Notes: generated by a model from the sequence alone, not told the origin. A stretch of DNA of 64,000 bases from Neorhizobium petrolearium (GCF_017873175.1 NZ_JAGGJW010000011.1:225556-289555); one strand, 5' to 3'. Shown: positions 9,047 through 18,122, counted from the first letter of the stretch. Numbers and translations: made by a program.

Positions 9047-9752
9047 GATCCGGCTCCTTCACCCGCACTTGATCCGAGGCAAGCCGGCCGTCGACGAAAC
9101 GCAGGAGGCGTTTGCCATAGGCAGCAATATCTTCCTCATGCGTGACCATGATGACGGTGATGCCGTTCTCGCGATTGAGCCGGGCGATCAGTTCCATGAT
9201 CTCGAAGCTCGTCCTGGTGTCCAGATTGCCGGTCGGCTCGTCGGCAAGCAGAACGGCCGGATTGGTGACGATGGCGCGGGCGATCGCAACACGCTGCTGT
9301 TGACCGCCTGAGAGCTCTTGTGTCGTATGGCTTTCGCGGCCCTTGAGACCGACCTGTTCGAGGGCGGCGAGCGCAAGCCGGCGGCGTTCACGGTGGTCCA
9401 TGCCACGGTAGACGAGGGGCAGTTCGACATTCTCGACGGCGGACGTGCGGGCAAGCAGGTTGAAGCCCTGGAAGACGAAGCCCAGCATATGCCGTCGAAG
9501 CAGCGTGAGCTGCGAACGGTCGAAGCTGCTCGTCGGGATGCCTTGGAAGAAGTATTCGCCGGAGGAGGGCACGTCGAGCCCGCCGATGATGTTCATGGCC
9601 GTGGATTTGCCCGAGCCCGATGGCCCCATGATGGCCACGAATTCGCCCTGCGAAATCGAGAGATCGATATGGTCCAGCGCGCGGATCATCGCTTCGCCGC
9701 GGCCGTAGAATTTGGAGACCTGCTTGAACGTGATGAGTGGGGGGAGCGTCAT
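9036..9752 (-). CDS. MacB/LolD-type ABC transporter ATPase
   Basis: ATP-binding subunit of 238 residues with Walker A GPSGSGKST, signature LSGGQQQRVAIARAI, Walker B VLLADEPTGNLD and the H-loop VTHEED, matching the MacB/LolD/FtsE group. The start is the ATG at 9752; a frame extending to 9902 runs into the adaptor gene and has no ribosome binding site. It sits between adaptor and permease genes with overlap on the 3' side, so translation is probably coupled with the permease. Confidence 0.93.
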   Translation of the reverse strand: MTLPPLITFKQVSKFYGRGEAMIRALDHIDLSISQGEFVAIMGPSGSGKSTAMNIIGGLDVPSSGEYFFQGIPTSSFDRSQLTLLRRHMLGFVFQGFNLLARTSAVENVELPLVYRGMDHRERRRLALAALEQVGLKGRESHTTQELSGGQQQRVAIARAIVTNPAVLLADEPTGNLDTRTSFEIMELIARLNRENGITVIMVTHEEDIAAYGKRLLRFVDGRLASDQVRVKEPDHVL

Positions 9753-9763
9753 GGCGTTGCCCC

Positions 9764-11059
9764 TCAACTGGTGCGGGCGACGGCATCCGTGATCAGCAGG
9801 TCGCCTTCTTTGATGTCGCCGGATTTCAGCACCGTGAACTGCCCGTCCGTCGGGCCGGTTTCCAGCTGGACACGGGTGGGGACGCCGGCACGCAGGACCC
9901 AAACGGCGCGGTTGGCAGCGGAAGCCTCTTCGCTGCTGCGGTTGGTGCGCAGGCGAGGCGGTGAAAAGAGCCGGGTCAGGAAACTGCCGCGGTTGCCGCC
10001 AGCCGTCGCGGGAGGAGAATAGCGCAAGGCTGCATTCGGCACGAGGAGCGAATCGGAGACGGATTCGACCGTAATGTCTGCGGTTGCGGTCATGCCGGGG
10101 CGCAACAGGAGATCGGCATTGTCTACTGTCAGGATCGCCTTGTAGGTGACGACATTGGAGACGGTCTCGGAGGCGAAGCGGACGGTCTCGATAGTGGCGG
10201 GAAAGCTGCGGTCCGGATAGGCGTCGACGGAGAATTTCGCGAGCTGACCTTCCTTCACCTGGCCGACATCCGCCTCGTCCACGGCGACTTGAAGTTCCAT
10301 ATGCCTGAGGTCTCCGGCGATGGTGAAGAGCACCGGCGCATTGAGCGAGGAGGCGACCGTCTGGCCGGGATCCACGTCCCGGGTGAGCACTACGCCGTCG
10401 ATTGGCGAGATAATCTGGAGTTTCGAGAGATTGACCTCTGCAAGCTGCAGGCTGGCTTCGGCAGACAGGACCGCGGCTTCGTTGACCGCTTTGGTCGCAA
10501 CGGCAGCGTCATAGGTATATTTCGCCGCATCCAGTTCCTGCTGGCTGGAAATGCGGTTGCTGACAAGGCCGGTCAGCCGGTCAAGCGTATTCTTGGCCGA
10601 TGCGGCTTCCGCTTCTGCCTTGAGCACGCTCGCCTTTGCGGAGGCAAGCTGGGCGCGGGCGCTCTGGACATCGGCCTCCTGCTTGTTGGTGTCGAGTTCG
10701 GCGAGCACATCGCCTGTCTTCACCGGGCTGTTATAGCTGACACTGACCTTGCGCACGGTGCCGGAGAGCTCGCTCGATATATCCACCTGATCTGTCGGTT
10801 GGACGGAACCGGTCGCGGTGACGATGACCGAAAGGTCGCCGCGCTTCACGGGTTGTGTCGTATAGTCGTATCGCGTCCCGTTGCTGCCGAAATAGGTATA
10901 GGCGCCGGCAGCAGCGATCAGAAGGACGACGAAAACGATTGGCCATAAGAGCCAGCGGCGCTTCTTGCCGCTGCCCGACGCTGCAAGGATCGCGGCGAGA
11001 TCGGGCGCATCGCTCGTCTTTACCGCTGGGTCGGGTGTCTTCTGTACGTTCAAGGTCAA
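9764..11059 (-). CDS. HlyD/MacA-type membrane fusion protein
   Basis: Periplasmic adaptor of 431 residues anchored by one N-terminal helix (RWLLWPIVFVVLLIAAAGAY). A lipoyl/barrel-sandwich half is followed by a long coiled-coil hairpin rich in Ala, Glu and Lys (about residues 130-200), then the second half-motif (IDGVVLTRDVDPGQTV) and a beta-barrel. No ATG is in frame at the N-terminus; the frame opens at TTG 11059, with another TTG at 11053 better spaced from GAGGG, so the exact start is uncertain. First gene of a three-gene exporter operon. No TolC-like outer-membrane partner is nearby. Confidence 0.9.
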   Translation of the reverse strand: MTLNVQKTPDPAVKTSDAPDLAAILAASGSGKKRRWLLWPIVFVVLLIAAAGAYTYFGSNGTRYDYTTQPVKRGDLSVIVTATGSVQPTDQVDISSELSGTVRKVSVSYNSPVKTGDVLAELDTNKQEADVQSARAQLASAKASVLKAEAEAASAKNTLDRLTGLVSNRISSQQELDAAKYTYDAAVATKAVNEAAVLSAEASLQLAEVNLSKLQIISPIDGVVLTRDVDPGQTVASSLNAPVLFTIAGDLRHMELQVAVDEADVGQVKEGQLAKFSVDAYPDRSFPATIETVRFASETVSNVVTYKAILTVDNADLLLRPGMTATADITVESVSDSLLVPNAALRYSPPATAGGNRGSFLTRLFSPPRLRTNRSSEEASAANRAVWVLRAGVPTRVQLETGPTDGQFTVLKSGDIKEGDLLITDAVARTS

Positions 11060-11373
11060 GTCCCTCTTTGGATGATATATGGGACAGCCGTACGTGTCCG
11101 TCCCGCCGCCACACGGCGCGAATCCGCCGGAAGCGTGGTCATCGCAGATTTCTCTATGCTTCCAATGACATGAAACGCATGTAGGAGGAACTTAAATATC
11201 GGTAAGGTAGTTCTGCCTTGATCCGCATCAGACGGCGGCTCTTTTTTGGGAACGTCGAAGCGGGCACCAATGCGGCTTCCGCGACGGCGACGCTGCCGTA
11301 CAAATCAGTTCGTTAGTGGAAAAGCCGGCATCTCGCACCAGACGCCGGCTTTTGTCGTTTTCAGATCTGTAAT
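11060..11373. other. Intergenic region, no convincing gene
   Basis: This 314-nt spacer lies upstream of the exporter operon and downstream of the small gene at 11374. It contains a strong Shine-Dalgarno-like AGGAGGA near 11182 with no ATG, GTG or TTG at a useful distance in an open frame, and a terminator-like hairpin at 11320-11353. It should hold the exporter promoter; a small RNA ending at the hairpin is possible but unproven. Confidence 0.4.
11320..11353. terminator. Bidirectional Rho-independent terminator
   Basis: AAAAGCCGGC / GCCGGCTTTT, a perfect 10-bp stem with a 14-base loop. It lies 20 nt beyond the stop of the minus-strand gene at 11374-11553 and has short T-runs on both strands, so it can serve either direction. 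Confidence 0.65.
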
Positions 11374-11553
11374 TTATTGCACCGAGCCCGGGACGCCGAA
11401 ACGTTCCGGCAGAAAGGCCGTTTCCGATGGAGGGCCGCCGAGGCGGTCTGTCTTTACGGCCACGATCGGTGCGCCGGCGTGTAGGAGAATGGCGGCTATG
11501 ACGCCGCCCATGATGGCTGATCCCAGGGCGATCATGGCGTTTCGGGCGTTCAT
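11374..11553 (-). CDS. Small hypothetical membrane protein
   Basis: A 59-residue product with one hydrophobic segment (MIALGSAIMGGVIAAILLHA, cut here to 20 residues) followed by a short polar tail. The ATG at 11553 is preceded by AAAGGAG with 8-nt spacing, a near-ideal site, which favours it over an upstream in-frame start at 11595. A terminator follows the stop. The N-terminal helix could be a membrane anchor or an uncleaved signal. No family is recognised. Confidence 0.6.
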   Translation of the reverse strand: MNARNAMIALGSAIMGGVIAAILLHAGAPIVAVKTDRLGGPPSETAFLPERFGVPGSVQ

Positions 11554-11646
11554 GGCAATCACTCCTTTATTGCCATAGAACCTCCCGAAAATCACAAAGT
11601 TCCGGCCATGGTCGGAACCTTTGGATCAACCTCTCGTGAAGCGCGG

Positions 11647-12225
11647 TCAGGCCTTTTCGCGGGCTGTTTTCAGTGCTGTCGCCCACCAGGAGAGATCGTC
11701 CAGCATGGTCTTCACGCCCGGCTCCAGATGGGTGAGTTCCTTGAGATCCTTGCCTTGCTGCCAGGCTGCGAAGAAATCGGCACCCTGGATGTGCACGCCC
11801 GGACGAGTCGGAACCATCTGTAGTTCGACGGCTATGTTGCGCAAATGCTCGACCGCACGGGCGCCTCCGACGCTGCCGTAGCCCACAGCCGCCGCCGGCT
11901 TGCGGTTCCATTCCTTGTAGGAGTAGTCGAGGGCATTCTTGAGTACGGCCGTGATCGAACGGTTGTATTCCGCCACGATAAAGATGTAGCCATCGAATTC
12001 GGCGACCTTTTTCTGCCACCGCTGACCGACTTCGTTTTCGGTTGGAACCCAGGCATTGGATGCCTTTTCATTGAAGAACGGCAGCGGGAAATCGCGCAAG
12101 TCGACGAGTTCGAATTCCATGTCCTCGCGCTGCGACGCAGTTTCGTAAATCCACTTGGCTGGCTTTTCTCCAAAACGGACGTCGCGCGTGCTCGTGATGA
12201 TGATGGCAATCTTCGGCTTGGCCAT
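11647..12225 (-). CDS. NADPH-dependent FMN reductase family protein
   Basis: Flavodoxin-fold oxidoreductase of 192 residues. The phosphate-binding loop after strand 1 is TSTRDVRFGEKPAKWI, and the second flavin contact is AEYNRSITAVLKNALDY, followed by the GYGSVGGARAVEHLR region, all as in the FMN_red family (ChrR, azoreductase, quinone reductase relatives). The usual GS-x-R loop is replaced by TSTR. Single gene, likely a soluble quinone or flavin reductase; the physiological substrate cannot be told. Confidence 0.88.
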   Translation of the reverse strand: MAKPKIAIIITSTRDVRFGEKPAKWIYETASQREDMEFELVDLRDFPLPFFNEKASNAWVPTENEVGQRWQKKVAEFDGYIFIVAEYNRSITAVLKNALDYSYKEWNRKPAAAVGYGSVGGARAVEHLRNIAVELQMVPTRPGVHIQGADFFAAWQQGKDLKELTHLEPGVKTMLDDLSWWATALKTAREKA

Positions 12226-12361
12226 AAAATTCTCTCGCTTTCGGGAAAGGGATTTGGATGGGACCGAAGCAATATGGTCGCAAGAAGAAAATGGTCAAGC
12301 CGGCCGGAGGGCTTCGACGGGGCGGCTGCGGGGTTCACACGATCGTGCTCGCCAAAACGGC

Positions 12362-12487
12362 TCAGTTCGTGGACGATAGTTCTGTGGAGGGCGCCAGGAT
12401 ATTGGCGTTGCCGAGGGATTGGTCTGCATATTTGAATGCCAGGATGCTGAGCACCGAGGCGATGAGAACGACGAAAATGATCCGCAT
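12362..12487 (-). CDS. 41-residue single-helix membrane protein
   Basis: A tiny frame in the gap between the FMN reductase and degP. It begins ATG CGG ATC with AAGGAG 6 nt upstream, and encodes a strongly hydrophobic helix (MRIIFVVLIASVLSILAFKY) followed by a polar tail ending in SSTN. Length, helix and ribosome binding site fit a real membrane microprotein. It lies in the same direction as its neighbours but 136 nt from the FMN reductase gene. No known function. Confidence 0.6.
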   Translation of the reverse strand: MRIIFVVLIASVLSILAFKYADQSLGNANILAPSTELSSTN

Positions 12488-12637
12488 CAGGAACTCCTTC
12501 GCCCGCATAAACGGTGCCGGACATGTAGAGGTTCCTGGTTGGGTTTCAATAGAACGTGATGACCATTCATCGTCGGGGTGGACACAGCCCGATCCCGAAG
12601 GCCAGGCTGTGCCATATGATGATGCGGAGCCGACGGT

Positions 12638-14164
12638 TTAGCTGACCGAGAAGGGGACGGCTACGAAGGTCTGGCTGTCGCCGCGCTGGATGAGAAGCAG
12701 GACCGATTTGCGACCGGCCTTGCCCGCATCAGCAACTGCTGCCTTGGCTTCCTTGGCTGATTTCACTGGCCGCTGGTTCACCGAGACGATGATGTCCCCG
12801 GGCTGCAGGCCGGCATCGGTTGCCGGCTTGTCGGGGGCGACGCTTTCGATCACTGCTCCGCTTTCCCGGCGCGGCAGGTTGAGCGCCTGGCGAACATCCG
12901 GGGTAATGTCGCCAAGGCCGACGCCGATCGTCGGAACGCGTTGCGCGGCCGGGCTCGACTTGTCGCCATTATCGGCGGAGGCCTGCTGCTGGTCGTCCTG
13001 ATTGCCGCCGATCGTGATGTGCAGGTCCCTGCTTTCACCTTCGCGCCACACGGTGAGGCTTTCCTTGGCTCCTGGCGCAAGATCGGCGACCATGCGCGAT
13101 AGGTCACGGGGTGATTTGATCTCCTGCCCGCCGAGGGCCGTAATGACGTCGCCGGTCTCGATGCCGGCCCGGGACGCCGGCGTGTCATCGCTCACATTGG
13201 CGACGAGCGCACCTTCAGGTTTGCCAAGGCCGATGGCGCTTGCAACGTCCGTCGTTACCGGCTGGATCTGCACGCCGATGAAACCATGCTCGATCGAGCC
13301 GTCCTTCATAAGCTTGGCGACAACCTTTTGCGCCTGATCGGAGGGGATCGCGAAGCCGACGCCGACGCTACCGCCATTCGGCGAGTAGATAGCGGTGTTG
13401 ATGCCGATTACCTTGCCCTGGAGGTCGACAAGCGGGCCACCGGAATTGCCGTGATTGATCGGTGCGTCGATCTGGATGAAGTCATCATAGGGACCGCTGT
13501 GCAGGTCACGGCCGCGGGCTGAGACGATGCCGGCGGTGACCGTCGTGCCGATGCCGAAGGGATTGCCGATCGCAAGGATCTGGTCGCCGGCATTGAGCCT
13601 GTCGGAATCACCCCAAGCGACTGTGGCAAGCGGCTTCGCCGCATTGATCTTAATGACGGCGAGATCGGATTTCGGGTCGGCGCCGACAAGCTTGGCGGGT
13701 AGTTCCGTGCCGTCGTCCAAGGTCACCTTGATGCTCGTCGCGTTGTCGATCACGTGATTGTTGGTGACGATATAACCGTCGGCGGTGATGATAAAACCGG
13801 AACCGAGGGCCTCTGCATGCGGGGTCGGTCGCTGCGGCATCTGGCGCGGGATCGGAATGCCCTGCTGGCCGAAGAACTGCCGGAATTGCTCGTCGAAGGG
13901 TGAATCGTCGTTGAACGGCGAGCTGTCGCCGGCACTAGCGTTCTGGGCTTTCATCACGGTGGTAATGGTAACGACGGCCGGTTTGTCGGCTGCGACGATC
14001 GGTGCGAAGGAACCACCCGGGGCGACCGTGCCGGTAATCGGCGCAGTGTCGGTCGCGGCCTCGGCCGTGTTGAAGTCGAAGATGACAGGCAGGGCAAGCG
14101 GCGCTGCGACGATGGCCGCACCAAGAAGTGCGGCAAGACGGTGTTTGCGAAGGATATCGGACAT
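12638..14164 (-). CDS. degP: Periplasmic serine protease DegP/HtrA (Do family)
   Basis: Envelope quality-control protease and chaperone of 508 residues. An N-terminal signal or anchor (LAALLGAAIVAAPLALPVIF) is followed by the trypsin-like domain with the triad His in VTNNHVI, Asp in SDLAVIKI and Ser in HGNSGGPL, then two PDZ domains (about residues 290-380 and 410-500). A Gln/Arg/Pro-rich loop near residue 80 matches the LA-loop region. The ATG at 14164 is preceded by AAAGGA; the frame extension to 14203 is unsupported. Upstream is a 549-nt spacer that should contain the stress promoter. Confidence 0.95.
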   Translation of the reverse strand: MSDILRKHRLAALLGAAIVAAPLALPVIFDFNTAEAATDTAPITGTVAPGGSFAPIVAADKPAVVTITTVMKAQNASAGDSSPFNDDSPFDEQFRQFFGQQGIPIPRQMPQRPTPHAEALGSGFIITADGYIVTNNHVIDNATSIKVTLDDGTELPAKLVGADPKSDLAVIKINAAKPLATVAWGDSDRLNAGDQILAIGNPFGIGTTVTAGIVSARGRDLHSGPYDDFIQIDAPINHGNSGGPLVDLQGKVIGINTAIYSPNGGSVGVGFAIPSDQAQKVVAKLMKDGSIEHGFIGVQIQPVTTDVASAIGLGKPEGALVANVSDDTPASRAGIETGDVITALGGQEIKSPRDLSRMVADLAPGAKESLTVWREGESRDLHITIGGNQDDQQQASADNGDKSSPAAQRVPTIGVGLGDITPDVRQALNLPRRESGAVIESVAPDKPATDAGLQPGDIIVSVNQRPVKSAKEAKAAVADAGKAGRKSVLLLIQRGDSQTFVAVPFSVS

Positions 14165-14713
14165 GCTGGTTTTCCTTTCTGATTGATGGCTCCAGCCTCG
14201 CATTGATGACGAGTTCCGGGGCGAGTGGGATCGGAGCCACGGACCAAGTCCGCGGCCGATCGGCTTTCGGTGAGGTCAGAAGAGAAGGAGAGCCAGGTAG
14301 ACCACGGAATGGTCGTGCTCTTCAGATGTTCAGTTAGGTGGATAGCGTAACCGGGTGGGTGGGCGACGATCTATCGACGTGAACGAGCGCATGGCGCCTC
14401 CGTTCTTGATCAAAGAAGTTCAATCGGCTGTCTCATACCGTCGCGTCGCGGCATGCAGCCGCCGGCGGTATTCAGTCTTGCATCGAAACCTACGCCCCGA
14501 AGCCGCGATAGTCAGCTTAACAATTGATAAGGTTCCAGACGGGCGATCTGCCGGATTTCCGGCCGAAACCTGACTTTCAGGAATGCGGAAAAATGAGAAT
14601 AATTTATGTTTATCAATTTCTTATGAGAATCTTGTTCGCCGGCGCGCGTTCGATAGAACCTGAATTCTTCGTAAGAATGATGTTTCTGCTGAAAAGATGA
14701 AGAATTTTTAAGG
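14165..14713. other. Long intergenic region between degP and tRNA-Lys
   Basis: No convincing gene in 549 nt; the open frame at 14355-14573 has no ribosome binding site and an implausible composition. The part near degP must contain its promoter. A near-palindrome CTTAACAATTGATAAG lies at 14518-14533, and 14585-14710 is visibly A+T-rich with repeated TGAGAAT-type words, unlike the surrounding DNA. No integrase or duplicated tRNA end was found, so an integration scar is not supported. Confidence 0.4.
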
Positions 14714-14789
14714 TGGTGAGAACGCAGGGATTCGAACCCTGGACCTACTGATTAAAAGTCAGTTGCTCTACCGGCTGAGCTACGCTCTC
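14714..14789 (-). tRNA. tRNA-Lys (anticodon TTT)
   Basis: A 76-nt cloverleaf on the minus strand with CCA encoded. Acceptor stem GAGAGCG / CGTTCTC (one G-T pair), D arm GCTC / GAGC, anticodon stem ACTGA / TCAGT around CTTTTAA, T arm CAGGG / CCCTG with the TTCGAAT loop, and discriminator A. The TTT anticodon reads lysine AAA and AAG codons. Confidence 0.97.
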
Positions 14790-14991
14790 CCGTGGCCGGC
14801 TGTGGCGCCGCCTCTGAAAGTGCGCGGAACATATGCAGGTGACCCGTTTCGGTCAACCCGCAAAAACAGCAAAAATGCGGCTTCTTGCCGCTTTTCCATG
14901 ATGATGCGAAAAGGTGATTGGTATTCGTCGCCTTGAATCGCTACGTCAGGCGCAATGCGGGGTCTGAAAAGCCTGCCATCCGGAGCCACAC

Positions 14992-15747
14992 GTGTCGATT
15001 GCCGAAATATCATTGCTGAGTGCGCTTCTTGCCGGCGCGTTGTCGTTCCTTTCTCCCTGCGTGCTGCCGCTCGTGCCGCCCTATCTTTGTTATATGGCGG
15101 GCATTTCCGTTGAACAGTTCCGGGGCGGCGGTGCCGCGGTTGCCGATTTCAGGAGCGGAACGCGCAGGGCGGTGCTGATGTCTGCGCTGTTCTTCACCCT
15201 GGGATTCGCAACCGTTTTCGTGGCGCTTGGGGCAGGGGCCTCGACGATCGGCGTACTGCTGCGTCAGCATCTGGATCTTCTTTCCAAGATTGGCGGCCTG
15301 ATCATCATTGCCATGGGTCTCAACTTCCTCGGCGTCTTCCGAATCGGTTTCCTGGCCCGCGAGGCGCGCTTCCAGGGCGGCGGGCAGCCGGCAACTCTCT
15401 CAGGAGCCTATATCATGGGGCTTGCCTTTGCCTTCGGATGGACGCCGTGTATAGGTCCGGTGCTCGGCGCCATTCTCGGTGTTGCCGCCTCGCGCGACAC
15501 GGTGGGCGATGGGGCCGTGCTGCTTGCAATCTATTCGCTCGGCCTTGCCGTGCCCTTCTGGATCGCCGCCGGCTTTTCGGGAGCCTTCATGCGGTTCCTG
15601 ACGCGCTTCCGCCGCCATCTCGGCACGGTCGAGAAAGTCATGGGCGTATTCCTGATCCTGACCGGTCTCGCCTTCATCTTCGGCTTCGTCAGTTCTGCCG
15701 CGATCTGGTTCCAGCAGACCTTTCCAATCCTCATGCAAATCGGCTAA
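14992..15747 (+). CDS. ccdA: Cytochrome c biogenesis protein CcdA (DsbD-like)
   Basis: Six-helix inner-membrane thiol transporter of 251 residues that moves reducing power from cytoplasmic thioredoxin to the periplasm, for cytochrome c maturation. Both conserved cysteine motifs are present: LSPCVLPLVPPYLCYMAG near the N-terminus and FGWTPCIGP in the middle helix, the latter being the active-site cysteine of the second half. Start is GTG 14992 after CGGAG. It stands alone, with an auxin-efflux-family gene 45 nt downstream. Confidence 0.93.
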   Translation: MSIAEISLLSALLAGALSFLSPCVLPLVPPYLCYMAGISVEQFRGGGAAVADFRSGTRRAVLMSALFFTLGFATVFVALGAGASTIGVLLRQHLDLLSKIGGLIIIAMGLNFLGVFRIGFLAREARFQGGGQPATLSGAYIMGLAFAFGWTPCIGPVLGAILGVAASRDTVGDGAVLLAIYSLGLAVPFWIAAGFSGAFMRFLTRFRRHLGTVEKVMGVFLILTGLAFIFGFVSSAAIWFQQTFPILMQIG

Positions 15748-15792
15748 CGGGAATCTCCTTCCAACGCGACCCGGGACCTTGGGCTAGCAAAG

Positions 15793-16755
15793 ATGGCCGA
15801 CATTATTGCAATGCTGTTGCCCTTTTTCGGGCTGATCTTCATCGGTTACCTCGCTGCCAAGGTTACCAAACAGCCCGCCGAAGCGCTTGGCTGGATGAAC
15901 ACTTTCATCATCTACGCAGCACTTCCGGCACTGTTCTTCAAACTCGTCTCGCGCACGCCGGTCGAACAGTTGACCCGGGTCGACTTCATTCTTGGCGAGA
16001 TCGGCGCGACCTATCTGATCTTCTTCCTTCTTTTTCTCATCGGCTTCTTCATCCGCCGCAATTCCTTCGCCGATTGCACAATCCAGTCGTTTGCGGGCGC
16101 CTATGGCAATATCGGCTACATGGGGCCGGGGCTGGCGCTGCTGGCCTTCGGTGAAGCGGCCGCCGTGCCGGTGGCGCTGATCGTCTGCTTCGAGAATGCC
16201 GCGCATTTCATCGTTGCGCCTGCCATGATGGCGGTGGCCGGGGACGATAGGCGACCGGCGATCCGGGTTGCGGCCGACATTGCCCGAAGGGTGGCATTGC
16301 ACCCGTTCATCATCTCGACCGTGCTGGGCTTTTGTTTTGCCGCCCTGGCGATCAGGCCACCGGAGGCATTCCAGCGCCTGGTCGATTATCTGGCGCAGGC
16401 GGCAGCCCCTTGCGCTCTCTTCGCCATGGGGGTGACGCTGGCGCTGAGGCCCATCCGCCGCGTGCCCGTGGAGATCGGCTATATCGCCGTTTTCAAGCTG
16501 ATCATGCTGCCGATGACGACCTATGTGGTGCTGTCGCTGATCGGCAATTTCGATCCTGTCTGGATCTATTCGGCAACCCTGCTTTCGGCGCTGCCGACGG
16601 CGACGAACGTTTTCGTCATCAGCCAGCAATATCACGTCTGGCAGGAGAGGGCGTCGGCGAGCATCCTGATCATCACCGTACTCTCGGTGCTGACCTTGCC
16701 GGTATTTCTATACCTCATCAACGCTGGAATTCTACCGCCGGACCTCGTTCCTTAA
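15793..16755 (+). CDS. Auxin efflux carrier (AEC) family transporter
   Basis: Membrane transporter of 320 residues with about ten hydrophobic segments split by a more polar middle loop (DDRRPAIRVAADIARRVALHP), the layout of the AEC/malonate-carrier family. The conserved Gly/Asn/Pro helix FAGAYGNIGYMGPGLALLAFG and the paired SALPTATNVFVISQQY segment near the C-terminus are visible. Family members export malonate, malate or auxin-like acids; the substrate here is unknown. Its 3' end overlaps the convergent ubiH-like gene by 24 nt. Confidence 0.88.
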   Translation: MADIIAMLLPFFGLIFIGYLAAKVTKQPAEALGWMNTFIIYAALPALFFKLVSRTPVEQLTRVDFILGEIGATYLIFFLLFLIGFFIRRNSFADCTIQSFAGAYGNIGYMGPGLALLAFGEAAAVPVALIVCFENAAHFIVAPAMMAVAGDDRRPAIRVAADIARRVALHPFIISTVLGFCFAALAIRPPEAFQRLVDYLAQAAAPCALFAMGVTLALRPIRRVPVEIGYIAVFKLIMLPMTTYVVLSLIGNFDPVWIYSATLLSALPTATNVFVISQQYHVWQERASASILIITVLSVLTLPVFLYLINAGILPPDLVP

Positions 16756-17934
16756 GGTGTCAAGGACGGCACGGAACCCGCGGCCAGGCTCGATTCCCTC
16801 GCGCATCAAGAGGTTGCGGAGCGGCGGGGCGCTGCCGAGGAGGTGCAGGCCGGCTGCACGAAGCATCTGGACGGGCAGGAAATCCGACAGCAGAGAACGG
16901 TTGAGAACGTCGACTCCGAAGGTCCGGCTCATGACGTCCGGTCGCCGGCGCCGGTTGAAACGATCGCCGGCATCCGCCGGAATCGGCCGGCCGCCGATGG
17001 GGGCCAGAAGCTCGGAAAGGGTGATAACGTCGCGCAGCGACAGGTTGAGGCCCTGCGCGCCGATCGGCGGGAAGGCATGCGCGGCTTCGCCGATCAGGGC
17101 TAGGCGCCCCTTGCCGAAACGGTCCGCCATCAGGCTTGAAAGCGGCCAGATCTGCGGCGTGTCTTCCACCGTCACCTTGCCGAGCATGGACTGCATGCGA
17201 TCTTCGATAGCCTGCGACAGGTCTTTGACAGGCAGAGCGACGAGGCGCTGAGCTTCCTTCGGCGTCACGACCCAGACAAGGCTGGAGCGAAGGCCCGGAA
17301 GCGGAACCTGGGTAAAAGGTCCAGTCTCCGTGTGGAATTCGGTCGAGACATTGCCGTGCGGCAGCGTATGGGCGAAATTCAGCACCAGTGCCGATTGGCT
17401 GTAGGACCAACGGCGCACGCCGATTCCGGCCGCGTCGCGGGTCTTTGACTTCCGTCCATCGGCCCCCACAATAAAATCGACCGTGATGGTGGAGGCATCC
17501 GAAAGCGTAATCGCTGCCCGTTCGGCGGAATAATCCACGGTTTGAACGCTCTGCGTAATCTTGGTGATGTTCGGTTCCGCAGTGACGGCTGCATCCAGCG
17601 TCCCGGACAGCGCCTTGTTCGGGATATTGTAGCCGAAGGCATAAAGGCCGACATCCTGTGCCCGGAACTGTGTCGTCGGCGCCCGCAGCAGCCGCTTCGT
17701 GCCATCGATGATCTGCATGATGGAAAGGGCGGCCGCCGAGGGGGCAATATCATCCCAGACGCCGAGCCGTTCCAGGAAGCGGATCGACTGGTCCATCAAC
17801 GCCGTCGTGCGCTCGTCGGCTTTTTCGGATACGGGAGCAATGAGGGCCACCTTGCGCCCGGCACGCGCGAGAGCCAGGGCCGCAAGCGATCCGGCAAGCC
17901 CCCCGCCCACCACGGCGATCTCGAAATGCTGCAT
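16732..17934 (-). CDS. ubiH: UbiH/UbiF-type FAD-dependent hydroxylase
   Basis: Flavoprotein monooxygenase of 400 residues, probably acting on the ubiquinone ring. The N-terminal Rossmann motif VVGGGLAGSLAALALA binds FAD; the DG motif GADGRKSKTRDAAGI and the second flavin motif LIGEAAHAFPPIGAQGLNLSLRDV are as in UbiH, UbiF and VisC. Which ring position it hydroxylates cannot be told by sequence alone. The gene is single and its 3' end overlaps the carrier gene at 15793-16755. Confidence 0.88.
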   Translation of the reverse strand: MQHFEIAVVGGGLAGSLAALALARAGRKVALIAPVSEKADERTTALMDQSIRFLERLGVWDDIAPSAAALSIMQIIDGTKRLLRAPTTQFRAQDVGLYAFGYNIPNKALSGTLDAAVTAEPNITKITQSVQTVDYSAERAAITLSDASTITVDFIVGADGRKSKTRDAAGIGVRRWSYSQSALVLNFAHTLPHGNVSTEFHTETGPFTQVPLPGLRSSLVWVVTPKEAQRLVALPVKDLSQAIEDRMQSMLGKVTVEDTPQIWPLSSLMADRFGKGRLALIGEAAHAFPPIGAQGLNLSLRDVITLSELLAPIGGRPIPADAGDRFNRRRRPDVMSRTFGVDVLNRSLLSDFLPVQMLRAAGLHLLGSAPPLRNLLMREGIEPGRGFRAVLDTLRNEVRR

Positions 17935-18122
17935 TTCCGTTGTCCTGATCTGCGAATATCCGTGATGAACTTATCTAGAACTTCAAAGCGTGCATATCCA
18001 TGGGGCATCGCGGCGCAGCATAGAAAAAGCAAGGGTTTATCCGCACAGCGTGGGTCTGGCAGGTTGCAAAGCGTGCTGATTGGCCGCATACCAGCCCAAC
18101 GAGAGAGAGGTGGACTGGCGGC

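Noticed and set aside
14355..14573. 72-codon frame in the degP-tRNA spacer
   Set aside because: No ribosome binding site, Arg-rich random-like product, no hydrophobic or structured pattern.
14714..14789. tRNA-Lys as an integration site of a mobile element
   Set aside because: No integrase nearby and no direct repeat of the tRNA 3' end found in the window; only a short A+T-rich stretch lies downstream.
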